Shown here: piece after piece, positions 37,847 to 50,100 of the stretch
How positions within the stretch are numbered: the stretch's first letter is position 1
Layout of the letters: each line of letters opens with the position of its first letter
Program-made: the position numbers and the translations under genes
Notes under the pieces: model-generated
Databases searched by the model: none
Told to the model about the DNA's origin: nothing
Seen by the model: only the letters and a program-made list of their open reading frames with translations
DNA from: Temnothorax longispinosus
Lineage: Eukaryota; Arthropoda; Insecta; Hymenoptera; Formicidae
Reading direction: 5' to 3'
DNA: 64,000 nucleotides
Assembly: GCF_030848805.1 (NCBI RefSeq)
Contig: NC_092358.1
Coordinates: forward strand, 27,323,720 to 27,387,719

Positions 37847-39367
37847 ATGAGCGAGAGCGGTGCCGGCGAAAGCGAGAGGAGCGAGGAGAAAACGGATCCG
37901 GGCGCTATCAGACACGGGAACTTCATGAATTATTACCAATTCCATCCTGCGGAAGAGCGCGTGCGGCAACTTCCGCGTGGCGTGTGGCAGCGGCAACGGG
38001 TCGGCCATCCGGCCCGGAAATACACGGGTCTAGACGTCGGCTGTAACGCCGGGGTAAGAGCAGCGGCGCGCGGCGCGGCGGCACAGCTGTCGGGGGACGT
38101 ATGGGCCAGCCAGAAACGAAACGGGATGACTCCGGCCTTCGTGATCCGAAACTACAAACGGGCGCGTCTAATTTTGGTCGACTTTATCCCCATTCAGCTT
38201 TTCGCTCGCGCACCAGGCATCCGCTTCCGGAATTCGTATCCTTTGTCCTTGTTTAGAAATTTCCTGTACGCGTTCATTTGCTCTTCCTCTCTTCTCTTCG
38301 TCCCTCTTTATATTCGAGCTAATACGTTTTTTTTAATTATACGGAATGCCTCACAAATGTTGCGTTTCCTCTTAGCTGGAGATTTCCTCTCAGCTTGTGG
38401 ATAGCTCGAAGCGGAACTCCTATTAAGAAAACACGACGTCTAACTAATTCTATTCTATTTCTATTCCATTTCTGATTCTATTTTATTCAAATTCTATTCT
38501 AATTTTATTCTAATATTTCGTAGCTACGAATTTAAATTAGGAGATGCAGATTAGATATGTATTATCTCGATGAATTCAACCAGCAACATATGTTTTTAGT
38601 GCGTTGCTTAAACGTTAAATTTCAACTTCTTTGTGTGTCTTAATTTTTATTTAAATATTTAAATTTATATTTGTACATATTTAAGAAATATGTACAAATA
38701 ACGATACTCCGTTAATTAGGCAAAAATCCATTTTAGATTCAATTCTCCGCAATCTGTATAGTTGAAAGGATACCGCATATCTAAATCTTATTGTACACGA
38801 CGCGTTTTGCAGGATCTCACATACGTTCTACGCGACTTCCTCGAGGAGGCCATGTCGCAAGATCAGCCCGAGATCTCCTTAATCGGCGTGGATCTCGACC
38901 CGATCCTGATCGAGAAAGCGCGCGAGCGCAATCCGCGCCCGGATCGCCTGACCTTCGAGCGTCTGGACTTTTTGTCGGAGGACTGCGACGAGACGCTGAG
39001 GCGGTATCTGGCGCAGCTCAATAAAACGCGATTCGACGTGGTGTTCTGCTTCTCGATCACCATGTGGATACACCTGAATCACGGCGACGACGGTCTCGAG
39101 GAGTTTCTGCGAAGGGCCTGCGAGCTGGCGGAAATGATCGTCGTCGAGCCGCAGCCTTGGAGATGCTACAGAAACGCTGAGAGAAGGCTGCGAAGAGCGG
39201 GATTGGGGGACTTTCCGCTGCTGAAGAAGCTGAAGTACACCGGCAATCCGACGAAGCACATAGAGGATATTCTGCGGAGGATCTGCGACTTTCGAAGAGT
39301 CGCCGTTACCGCGGGCAACGAATGGGGACGCATGCTTCTGATCTACGAAAGGAAGCAGGAATCGTAA
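37847..39367 (+). CDS. BCDIN3D: RNA 5'-monophosphate methyltransferase BCDIN3D, 2 coding exons
   Basis: Coding exons are 37847-38053 and 38813-39367, predicted 253 aa, with a phase-0 junction (GGG|GTAAGA to TGCAG|GAT). The protein belongs to the Bin3 family of S-adenosylmethionine-dependent methyltransferases. In humans BCDIN3D methylates the 5' monophosphate of tRNA-His and some precursor microRNAs, in the cytoplasm. Seen: the family start GNF-NYY-FHP-EERV-LP (24-43), SAM motif I LDVGCNAG (62-69) split exactly at the intron, acidic motif GVDLDP (94-99), DFL (121-123), and the Bin3 signature SITMWIHLNHGDDGLEEFL (150-168) followed by VEPQPWRCYRNAERRLRR (180-197). It lacks the long N-terminus of MePCE, which favours BCDIN3D over the 7SK-capping enzyme. 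The ATG at 37847 begins the conserved protein. A poly(A) signal AATAAA lies at 39566-39571. Confidence 0.93.
38054..38812 (+). other. BCDIN3D intron 1
   Basis: The 759-bp GT-AG intron begins GTAAGAG and ends TTTTGCAG. An open frame reads into it from exon 1 but has no homology to the methyltransferase, whose fold resumes in exon 2. Confidence 0.85.
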
Positions 39368-39565
39368 AGGATCGGCAAATGTGCACGATATTACGTGCAT
39401 TCGGATCATAAATACCCTCGGTACATGAAATTGTATCAATTGTGAATGTACCGCATGCCGCATCACATTTCTAAATATTCATACGTCGTAACTGTGTATG
39501 CGCGCGAGTGTGTCGACATAGCGATAATCATTTTTTATCCTTGTAGATAACGACAGGAAATGTGT

Positions 39566-39571
39566 AATAAA
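39566..39571 (+). terminator. Poly(A) signal of BCDIN3D
   Basis: A canonical AATAAA lies about 200 bp after the BCDIN3D stop codon and before the BAP18 exon 1. Confidence 0.6.
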
Positions 39572-40143
39572 GCTTTTCAAATTCTAGCGCATGGGATTTA
39601 GCTGATTATGTTCTTCCTGATGCTTTGTTCATTTTTGAGCATTTAAATGTTCGTAATTCGAGTTCGTGTAAACTAACAATTTTATAATGTGCAAAAATTT
39701 TTATTAGTAATACCTTCTGCGTGATTATGTTCTCCTGATACTTCTATGAGCATTTATATTTTCGCAATTTGAATCCTTTAGACTTGAGACTTAAAATTCT
39801 GAGAATTCTTAAAATTATAATTTTTACGATTTCGATTAGTGTCTCTTACGTTATTATCGATTTTAGAAAATTTAAATTTTCGTTGATAATTAATATCGAT
39901 AATTACAAAGAAAATTTCTGTAATTACCGTTGGTTGGTAAAGGTAAAGTCACTTAAGAATCTTTATTAACGATAGGTAAATCGGCGTTACTTTGATTTTA
40001 TAATCACCGACAGAAATTTTAAATCCTCAAAATTCTCGAAATAGTGTCAACAGTGTGCAATTGTCGTCGCTCTTGTCGTAACCCTCAGTTAGTTCCGGTC
40101 GTAATCGGGCATCGGGCATAACAATAACAGCAACGATACTAAC
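39572..40143. other. Intergenic between BCDIN3D and BAP18
   Basis: This AT-rich spacer of about 570 bp holds no supported gene. The BAP18 promoter and 5' UTR should lie here, but I cannot place the start site. Confidence 0.6.
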
Positions 40144-41416
40144 ATGAATTCTGCGAGCAAGGTGAGGGTAGAAACTTTTAGACAATCTTGCCATACTTTG
40201 TTTTAAATTGTCTCGCAAGTCCTTGCGCAATGTCGACGAGTCGGAGAAGAAATACTGAGATGTCGAAACATCGAATACAAAAAGTACTATTATATTTCTA
40301 GGTTAAACTAACGGTGAAAAGAATTTTGAATCATTATAACGAATGTTAATTAAATATATATGACCGTTATACATAATTTATTTATATATTCGTGTTTAGG
40401 TGGGTGAGATCTTTGCTGCAGCTGGAGTAGCCTTCAACAAGCTAGGTGAGCTGACGATGCAGCTGCATCCTACATCAGATTCCCTAGCGGGGTAAGTTGG
40501 GCCGGTATTCATAGTCGGATCTTATTTCAAGATCGTCTTAAGTAATGTCTTAAGATGCTAATACGGCTCTGCGATTGGTTCATGACATCTTAAAGGTTGT
40601 ACTTAAGACAGTCTTCAATATAAGAACCGACTATGAATACCGACCTTTTAGACATACAACCATAAAATATATAGTTTGGAGGCAAACGTGCAGATAGTCT
40701 TATTAGTCTGGAAAGTAATTCTACAAGTATTTTAAAATTATACAAAAGATTTACGGTTCCGTCATGATTATTATGGCAATATTTGTATAGGGTGACTCTC
40801 TGGTAGCATATATTGCATTATATTTGTCACAAAATAGCTTTTTTCTTGTTTCTAATAAGTTTAAGATATATACCATTGGAGTGTCATCTCATATACAATT
40901 ATATCAGGCCCCATGCTCTTTTCTTAATTTCCTATCCCCCCTCGATGCGTAGTAAATGGGCTGACGAGGATATTGAGATGCTCCGTCAGTCGGTCAGAGT
41001 CTTCAGCGAAGAACTGAGCAGAATAAGCGAGCACATCAAGAGTCGGACGGTGTAAGTTTTCACAGGCTGCCAGTCCTGGCAGTCAGTCCGAATCTCACAC
41101 CGAACGTATCGTTTTCTTTTCCAGCTCTCAGATACGAACGACCCTGAAGAAAAAGGCGTTTGAGGAGGCGGGGATGACGGTCAGGCAGCAACAAATTCTA
41201 CCCCAGCAGGCGCAACAGTCCACCCTGGTTCAGCAACAACAGGTTGTTAAGCAGCAATCGACGTCGGGGAACCAGAGCCTCATGGGAAAATCGGCGGAGG
41301 TCACGCTCAACATGCTGAACGCGCCGGAAACGGAAGTGGACGTCGAGGGACTCCCTGAGGAGTGTCAAGTGAAACTCGAATTCGAGGAAGGCGCCACTGA
41401 AGAAGTCACTGGTTGA
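40144..41416 (+). CDS. BAP18: Chromatin complexes subunit BAP18, 4 coding exons
   Basis: Coding exons are 40144-40161, 40400-40491, 40953-41051 and 41125-41416, predicted 166 aa; all junction phases agree. BAP18 (human C17orf49) is a nuclear SANT-domain protein found in the NURF remodeler and MLL1/COMPASS complexes. Seen: the family N-terminus MNSASKVGEIFAAAGVAF (1-18), then KLGELTMQLHP; a SANT-like domain from KWADEDIEML (38-47) through SRISEHIKSRTV to LKKKAFEEAG (about 76-85); a Gln-rich stretch (about 89-112); and an acidic tail with VTLNMLNAPETEVDVEGL, matching the conserved VTLS-LN---VVDIEGL region of the family. The first exon encodes only six residues, so the start is inferred from the family and the AAG|GTGAGG donor. 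Human BAP18 is about 172 aa, so length is normal. A MITE lies in intron 2. Confidence 0.92.
40499..40644. mobile_element. Foldback (MITE-like) element in BAP18 intron 2
   Basis: The 146-bp element has arms of about 50-55 bp. The left begins GGCCGGTATTCATAGTCGG and the right ends CCGACTATGAATACCGACC. Both arms carry CTTAAG blocks. It starts 8 bp after the exon 2 donor. It is non-coding. Confidence 0.8.
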
Positions 41417-41578
41417 ACTAGTTCGTTCGTTCATAAGTTAAGTAAAAAAGAAAAATGAACTAAAAAGCTGGTGATACCATCCTCATCTTTTTTTTCGTCA
41501 TCTAATTGTTCATTGAACATTCGAATTTTAACTAGTTTTAAGCATCAGTCTCGTGTACACTTATAAGTTACTTTTTGC

Positions 41579-41584
41579 AATAAA
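41579..41584 (+). terminator. Poly(A) signal of BAP18
   Basis: AATAAA lies about 160 bp downstream of the BAP18 stop codon. Confidence 0.6.
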
Positions 41585-42564
41585 TGTATGAAAACCTAGT
41601 TCAATCCGGCGACCTCCTTTCCCTTCATTCATCTTCAAATACAGACTTTATTTTATTATTTTACCGCAGCATTTATTCAGGTTGCAGTACAATTTACAAC
41701 TGAGATTTAGTATTAAAAGCAGGAAAGATCGGATAAAACAATTAATTCTATCCATATATTAAATTAATATTAAAAAAAATATAGGTACCACTTAATAAAT
41801 CAATCGCTGATTAAGTCAGTCAGGATTTGCTGTGATGAATTTCAAAGAGACATAAAAAAAAAACGTTCAGTATCTATAGAATTGAGATTATTGAGAAAAT
41901 TATTTTCAGAAGAGCATAATAATGCCTCGAGAATGCACGAAGATTTAGAAATATGTTCCTTGTAGCTGCATTGTGTTATACTTTCTGCGCTCAAATGAAG
42001 AATATTAATGAAATTTTCTTTTGGAAAGAGGAAGAAAAAAAAGGCACAAAAAATTCAGCTATCAAATAACGAGCCTTAGGTAGTTTCCTCCGTTCTGGTT
42101 GGTATTTGGAGTCCGTAGGGACTTTGTGCCGCGCGTGCGAGAGTCCAGACTCCAGGGCGTCCAAAGCCGCGTCACGCGTCACTCTCACATGCCGATTGTG
42201 TCAGTAGTGTATCTCGCTGAATGACGCATACCGACGCACACCGCCAACTGACAGATTAACCGATCAACAATGACGGCACTCGGCACTAGCCGCGCGATGC
42301 AGTCGGAGTAGTCGATCGGCGTCGTTCCATCGATCGCGGCCGATCGCCGATCCCTTTTGTTCGCGCGCGTGATGACGTGAAGGCGGGAGGGGAAGAGAGA
42401 GAAAGAGAGAGGCGTTACGCAAATTGATCATTGTCTGGACTCGATTACACCTGCGGCGGGCGGAGTGGCTGTGTGCTGTCCGAGGGCAAACAAAGCGCGA
42501 ATCAAGCGGAATCTTGAAACAATAACGACAGAGACGTCGCGATAACGATAACGACGACGACGAC
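41585..42564. other. Spacer between BAP18 and MFSD1
   Basis: The left part is AT-rich; from about 42.1 kb the sequence becomes CpG-rich and has a GA-rich tract at 42386-42410. That half probably holds the MFSD1 promoter and 5' UTR. No separate gene is supported. Confidence 0.55.
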
Positions 42565-45500
42565 ATGGAGGGAGGCCTGTTGGAGAACTCGGCCGGCGAC
42601 ACTTTGGACCGATCCGAGGACGAGGCGGCCCTTCAAGGATGCTGCAGTCCGAAAAAGGCGCCCTACCGATTTCTAGGGCTGGCGCTCATGTGTCTGCTCG
42701 GATTCGGTACGGAGCTGACGTATATTTAATTTCGCGGGACGCGTGATGCTGTTTGTTTACGCGTCGCGATATACGAACAGCGTCGCTCCGTTGTTTACCT
42801 ATCACAACAGCGTTGCGCCGGAATGGTGTCACTGTCAAAAGAACGGGTCGCGAATGAGATCCGTAATCGTTGCCTCTCGCCAGACTCATTGTCACACGCC
42901 TCATTTCCGCGACTTCCTATTCACACATAGAAATGTATTTTAGTCCAAAGTCATACGATTCTGAAACTTCCATTTGTTTCGATACTAATAACGTTTAATA
43001 CTTTTCAATACCAAGTGTAATAATTTGATATTTTGCACTATGCAGGAGAACTTACGCAATATTAGAATCTCTGATGAAAATCTATCCACATTTATAAAAC
43101 GCATCTATCTATTCGTCTACGTTTATGAATTATGAGAAATAGTTGTGACTCAATGGCCAAAATTGCATACACAGAGACACGATAAAGAAAGAATAATTAG
43201 TTGAGTTGGAAATTGCTTAAGTAGATTCTATCTTGTGTCTTCCTGTTATTAATCGCAAGGAAAAAATTTGACATTGGCTAGAGATAAGGCGTATCATGAA
43301 CGCCCTCTTTGTGCGAGTTTATCACAAGGATTTTTTTAAATATTGGCCATATGTTGTATAAACGATGTTAGAACCTATGACACAATCGATAGGGTATCTT
43401 CGTTTATCAGACTGTAAAGCTCTTAACACAAATAATATTCTGTGTTATCTAACTGTTCTAATTGAAGAAAGGAGAGCCAAACCTTACAGACAAATTTGTC
43501 TCACTGCAACTCCAGCAGGAATTTCAATGTATGTCCTTTTATTTCAGGCTCGTATTTTTGCTTCGATAATCCGGGCGCGCTGCAGGATAATTTCAAAACT
43601 GACCTGCACATGTCAACTAGCACATTTGTCTTGCTGTATTCCATTTATTCCTGGCCGAATGTCATTCTCTGCTTCATCGGCGGATTCCTGTTGGATAGCG
43701 TCTTTGGAATTCGGCTGGGTACGGTGATATACATGGGACTCACGTTGATCGGCCAGATCATTTTTGCAAGTGGCGCTATGATCGATGCTTTTTGGCTGAT
43801 GATGCTTGGTCGATTTGTCTTTGGGTATGTTTACGCCTACGGTGCTGTTCCATCGAATGCAGAATGTTTTAGAACTATCATATATGTCTTTCTGTAAAAT
43901 CGTCAAATTAACAAATTGTTCCTTTTCCGCAGAATCGGCGCAGAGTCGTTGGCAGTTGCGCAAAACAGTTATGCGGTCCTTTGGTTCAAAGGAAAAGAGT
44001 TAAACATGGTGTTCGGGCTGCAGTTGAGCTTCGCCCGGGTAGGATCGACCGTGAACTTCTTAGTAATGGAGCCGGTATACAACTACGTGGCTCAATATTA
44101 CAAGGGCCCGAAGTGTATCGGAGTAGTTCTCTTTCTCGCAGCCATCACCTGTGTGATGTCGATGATATGCGCCTGTGTATTGGGCCTCATGGATAAACGG
44201 GCCGAGAGATTGCTCCGACGAGGCGAGGGACAGGAACCGCAGGTCGTTAGTTTAAGGGACGTCAAAGATTTCAAGCCAATCTTTTGGTTGATCGCGCTCA
44301 TTTGCATTGCTTATTACGTCGCGATATTCCCTTTCATCGCTTTGGGAAAGTAAGTGCTCGACAGCATAAAATCTTATTGCACGATACAACTTTTTCAAAT
44401 CGCATCTGTCAAAGTGCATGAAATAATGATATTGCATTAAAATTCATCCTAGAAGTTAATTTTCTTATTCAACTTTTCATGCATAACAATTACACATAAA
44501 AATAAGAGTTTCGTTAATTTTGTTTCAGAGTATTTTTCGAGCGGAAATATGAATTTGATCCATCCGCAGCAAATACAGTAAATTCTCTGGTTTATTCGAT
44601 ATCGGCGATAGCTTCGCCTCTGTTAGGTTACATGGTGGATAGAACGGGTAAAAATGTAACGTGGGTGTTCATTAGTATCTGCGTGACTATCATTGCTCAT
44701 GGGTTGCTCGCTTTTACCTATTTGAACCCTTACGTGTGTATGGTTCTCATGGGGCTGGCCTATTCTATGCTCGCTAGTAGCTTGTGGCCTTTGATTGCAC
44801 TTGTGACGCCAGAGCATCAACTTGGAACTGCTTATGGAATGTAAGTAATTTATTCATTGGCAATCTCAGAGCAAATAATACTAAAGATAATACTAAAAAT
44901 TTTAAAAATAAAATTAATATCTTTTTAGAGCGCAGTCTGTACAAAACTTAGGTCTCGCTGTAGTCGCAATTGTGGCTGGTATAATTGTCGACAAAGGAGG
45001 ATATTTAATGCTCGAGATGTTCTTCCTCGGTTGGCTTTGGAGTGAGTATTTTCGCGAACTTGGAAACTCAAGATATGATTTCCACCGTAAGATGGAAATG
45101 CGAGAAATTTCATTACAAATAACATAATTCATGATTTGTGCAAAATAGTTTCACTGATAACCGCCGGTGCAATCTGGGTGTCGGACATGGCAACAAGTGG
45201 CGGTTATCTCAACATGACGCCAGGACAAAGAGAACGATACGAGGCAGTTCAATGCACGCCTGAAAATTTGGAGCGAGAAAAATTATTATCGTCGGAATGC
45301 ACATCGGATTTCTCGGCGGATAGTCTTATGCAGCCACAATCTGACATCAGTATACGAAATCGTTACTTGTCTCGCATTGGTGCGATGGTAAGTCGATTTT
45401 ATTGAAGTTATACATTTTTATTTTTTCTGTAACATTAGGCGATAAACGGATGAGTAAAAAACAGAATGTATATAAGTGATAAAAAATCAGAAAGTATAAA

Positions 45501-45582
45501 TCGTAACTCTTTAATAACGCGCGTTTTTAAATTCTAGGTACCACCACATGCGATTACGCCAATTCATCGACCTTTACGATGA
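42565..45582 (+). CDS. MFSD1: Major facilitator superfamily domain-containing protein 1 (MFSD1), 7 coding exons
   Basis: Coding exons are 42565-42706, 43548-43824, 43933-44349, 44529-44840, 44929-45041, 45149-45387 and 45538-45582, predicted 514 aa; all phases match. MFSD1 is a twelve-helix transporter of the lysosomal membrane that in mammals works with GLMP and exports dipeptides. Seen: a 35-residue hydrophilic N-terminus, then helix 1 across the exon 1/2 junction (CLLGFGSYFCFDNPGALQ); the MFS loop GGFLLDSVFGIRLGT; GRFVFGIGAESLAVAQNSYA; WFKGKELNMVFGLQLSFARV; FPFIALGKVFFERKY; YMVDRTGKN; and PEHQLGTAYG followed by AQSVQNLGLA. These blocks align in order with human MFSD1. Exon 1 encodes 47 residues and exon 7 only 14, so both would be missed by a length-filtered ORF search. 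Possible poly(A) signal at 45963-45968. Confidence 0.94.
42707..43547 (+). other. MFSD1 intron 1
   Basis: The 841-bp intron begins GTACGG and ends TATTTCAG. It is AT-rich in its second half and contains no repeat I can name. Confidence 0.85.
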
Positions 45583-45962
45583 TAATTTAGTTCCAAATTC
45601 ATGATACGAATAGGTGTGTAAAAATACTTAAAAAGTCTCGTCGAAATGTTGGCTCATTATGTCTTCCTATTACACACAGCTTGATCTGTGATAATTTCGT
45701 AACGCAGTTACTGTTCGATTAGAGATTACGTTTTAACAAGCGTATTGTAGCTGTTTCTTTGATAGTCTCGATCGATGCCGATTACACGTTACACGTGATA
45801 TATACGAAACTTTTGACAATTCATGACGATGGCACAATTATAGATCTTTTATCAATGGTGGAATCATTCTCTCTACCTCTAATTTAAAAAATAAGCGTTG
45901 CGAAGTTACTTGTTCATAAGATATTTGACGTGTAATATATATATATATTGATGTAATATTAT

Positions 45963-45968
45963 AATAAA
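45963..45968 (+). terminator. Poly(A) signal of MFSD1
   Basis: AATAAA lies about 380 bp after the stop codon, just after a short TA-rich run, and is followed by a T-rich stretch. Confidence 0.5.
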
Positions 45969-47146
45969 TGTTCGATCTTTGATCATTGTCCTTTTTCGTC
46001 AAAATCATTTCGGTGAAATAATGAATTGTATTAAAAGAGCCATCCGTTACTTTTTATTTTGTACGTTGTAATTAATATATGCGACATTGTTCAAGCTCTC
46101 TGGCGATAAGGCTCTCTCTCGTGACCAGTTAATTTCGACAACGTCGGGATATGAATACATTACTGTTGCACGACACACGATACGATACAAAAACTGGTGT
46201 GCAACGCCGACGTTGGCATTAAATCATTAAATTTGGTATCATTAGTCAAAGAGGCAGATAATTCATGTGCGCGCAGAGATCTGCATTTCTTATAACTTTT
46301 ATGTACTCCTATTTTTCATGATAAAAAATATTTGAAATATTACCAAACGCGTTGGGTCAATCGCCAGTGCATTGATACAATGAAAAAAATATAAACAAAA
46401 TTATTGATTAAGTTTATTTACATTCTTTAGAATTTCAAAAAAAAAAAAAAAGTGAATTTATAACTGAATGAGAGATTTGTAGGATACTCATACAAATTTT
46501 GTCAAAGATGAAGATGATCGCAAAATTTTATAAATTAAAAAATCTGAGAGATTCTGAAAATTAGGAATTTGTAATTTTACGAATCACATACCTATTTTCC
46601 GATTTAATTATTTTTTACAAAAAAAAATTTCAAAAATATAAAAATATATTTTATAATATAATATTTATATTTATGTTGCGTAAAATATGTATTTTTTTAT
46701 ATTGAATCAATTAAAAGTTTATCGTTTTTTACACTAACATATTGTAATATTTATTACTATACTCCGTTAATATCAGTTATATGGAATATTAGCTTTCATA
46801 CATAGGATCCGTGGCACCTTCTCGCTTCTCCGGAAATACGTAACGCCAAGTGTTCTTTGTCCGCGTCGCACGCACCCATGTCCACGTCCGGTACGCAAAG
46901 AATTTCCAAGAACTCCGGTATTTCGCGTAACCGGTGCACCGACTCCGGAACGGGCGGCGCACTCCGCACACACGTCGAGAGGGCGTATGCGGACCAGCGA
47001 GCACGGAACGGAACAGCTGTATGCAGCTGTAGTGAGCTGTAGTGCTGTAGCGCGCACCACGTGCTCGGCTGTGCTGTGCCCGCAAGTGGCACATACGCGT
47101 ATACGCGCACGTACGTATCGGCACGCTCCGTGCGGTCCGCGACGAG
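45969..47146. other. Spacer between MFSD1 and DHX33
   Basis: The stretch is very AT-rich up to about 46.8 kb, then CpG-rich from 46.8 to 47.15 kb, consistent with the DHX33 promoter and 5' UTR. Open frames on the minus strand in the CpG-rich part are shadows. Confidence 0.55.
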
Positions 47147-50100
47147 ATGAGGGTCCACGACGACGCGGATCCCAAGATTCCCAAGTACAACGCGATGGGG
47201 AAGTCGTCCAAGTTGTCCATGAAGCGGCCTAGCACCGTCGTGTTCCGCGAAAATTCCGCCAAGGTACAGAAAACGAGCGAGGACAGCAGAGTCGGGAACG
47301 CGACGAACAGCGATCGAACGAACATCGGCTGGCGGAGAAAATCATTGCCCGTTTATATCCTCCGTAAACGGTAAGTTTCTCGAGTGATTAAGTGATGTAT
47401 AATCTTTTACGCGATTATGCGCGACTAAAGGGAAAAAGGGGGGGTGACGTCCGCGACGTTCGGCGTCGTGCACGCGGTGCATGGTGTATATCAGTGCATA
47501 TACAGGATGTTTCAAAATGGAGACTCGCTGCTGATTGCAAATTAGCTAACGGGGATAATTTTCGTCACAACCGCACTTACTCGCGGTCGTTAAGGTAGAA
47601 AATACTGATGATTATTTTGTTTATTTAAATACATATTTTTAGATTGTTATTTTTTTCTATTTTATAACATAATATCATTTAATAATAATCAAACTGTATA
47701 CGTGTTAAGTAATTATGTATGTATATAATAATAATTTTAAGCGCATAAATAAATTTTAATTCAAAAATCTATTTCTAAAAATATATTTTATCCAAAAAAT
47801 ATATTTTTTAATTTTTATTAGAAGAAGCTGATGCTATACATTGTATCACATATACATATGTATATACATTACATATATATAAGTGATACATAGTAAATTT
47901 TCAACTTAATTTTTAATAAATATAAAATTTATTAAATATTTTGTTATGTAAGTAAAATAGATATATTATTTATCTATTTTACATATATTATATCACAACA
48001 ATATTATATACATATATTACATTACACGAACATAAATAGATATTATGCTTCATATATTGTATTACACAAATATTATATTACACAAGTAGAATAAATAATA
48101 TAATTTATTATTGTATATAACAGATATGTAAATAGAATTCATAATAATTGCCTAGCGTATTATATATGCATATTGTAGAAAATGTAGAATAAACATTTTG
48201 GCCATAAAAGATCATCTTTAAAAATAATGGGTATTTCATCAAGTCGCGGCAATTACTTATTTAATATCACATATTCTTTACATATTCTTTATTTATATGT
48301 TCTTTATATAATATACTCTTTATATTATATATTCTTTATAGTGTATATAAACTTTTTGCTCGTGAATTTTCAGGCTGTTAGACGAGATACGCCGACACAG
48401 TACTCTCATCATAATAGGCGAGACCGGCAGCGGTAAAACCACGCAGATCCCACAACTGTTGCTCCACGCCGGAATCGCCGGGTCGTCCGGCTGCATCGGC
48501 ATCACGCAACCGCGTAGGATAGCGGCGGTCAGCGTAGCGCGCCGGGTCGCCCAGGAACAAGGGGCGAAACCAGGAAAATTGGTGGGCTACTGCGTCCGTT
48601 TCGAGGATTGCACCTCGTCGCAAACAAGGATCAAATATCTGACGGATGGCATGATGGTGCGAGAAGCGATGACTGACGAGATCCTGTCGGATTACTCGGT
48701 ATACTATCGTCATATTATTATTACAATTGTTGTATTAGACGACGCAGTCATTGGAGGAGCAAGACTATGTTTGAAATTAATAATAAAAAATGAAATTAAT
48801 TTTAAATGATAAACTAGCATCGTGTAATGAAAGATATTATTACAATATTATTTATTAATTTTATGCAAAATATGTTCTGGAATCAGTCTATTTTAAATTA
48901 AATTAAGTTCTTGTAAATTAGATGCTTTAACATTTTAACAGAAAGTAAAAGGCTTTTCCGTTAAGTTATTATTATATTTAAAACCGGCAGTAATCTGAAA
49001 ACTAAGGAATCTCTCTAAACATTCCCCTTTGCTACTTATCTCACTGCCTACCCGATTATTGCATGAGTTTTATAACTTTACAACAGGTGGTGATACTCGA
49101 CGAAGCTCACGAGCGATCCGTGCAGACCGACGTTCTGTTCGGGGTGACGAGACGAGCGCAGAATTTGCGAAAGTTGAAGAATCTGCCGCCCTTGAAACTT
49201 TTGATTATGTCAGCCACGATGGACCCCACTAAGTTCAAGGAGTATTTCCAGGCACCAGCACTGTACTTGGAGGGCCGTCAGCATCCCTTGAGGATTTTTC
49301 ACGCGGTGTCCTCGCAACAGGATTATGCATTCGCCGCACTAGCTACGGCGTTTCAAATTCACCGCGAGACTCCCCCAAAGTAAGAACAGCACGAAATTCT
49401 AAAACGGAATATAAACTGCGTGTTCTACGACGTATATATAGGAATAAATTGTGTTCTAGTATGTTAAAGAATTTATTGTTTTCGAAATTGATTGCAATTT
49501 CATCACATACTCCTTCAAAGACCTCAAATCAATCTCTTATAAACCGAGATACACATGAGATGAAGGTCGTCAAACCCGAAACCTATCGACCCATGAATCG
49601 GTCGTTCTGTCATAGCCATACATTTCAATTATGTTCTAGTAGGTAATCGTTTGATTTTTTATTTTCTAGTGAGGATATTCTCATCTTTTTGACCGGCCAA
49701 GAAGAAATAGAGGCGGCTGCAGTGGCCGCCCGAAATATAGCTAAACAACTAGATGAAGAAGAATATCCGCCTCTGAAAGTCTTTCCCTTATACGCGACAC
49801 TGCCCACTCACCAACAGTTAGAGGCCTTCAAACCTTCGGCACCGGGAATGCGGAAATTAATACTATCGACAAACGTCGCCGAGACGTCCGTCACGATTGG
49901 CGGTGCGTATACACCTTTACTATCTCTTTTCCGTTACATAATTTTCTAAATAAAAAATAGAAAGGGCTAAATAAATATTTTTATTAGCGCTAAGGTTTTT
50001 TTTACATCAGATAATTATAAAGATAAGACAAGATGTAAAGGAAGTTTATTTTTAAAATCTTTTTATGGAGTTTTTCCAACGCGATAATAAACGATATTAT

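Noticed and set aside
38054..38404. Continuation of the BCDIN3D exon 1 frame
   Set aside because: Intron read-through; the methyltransferase fold resumes in frame at 38813 after a proper acceptor.
46789..47325. 178-codon minus-strand open frame over the DHX33 start
   Set aside because: Shadow of the CpG-rich DHX33 5' region and exon 1; no domain.
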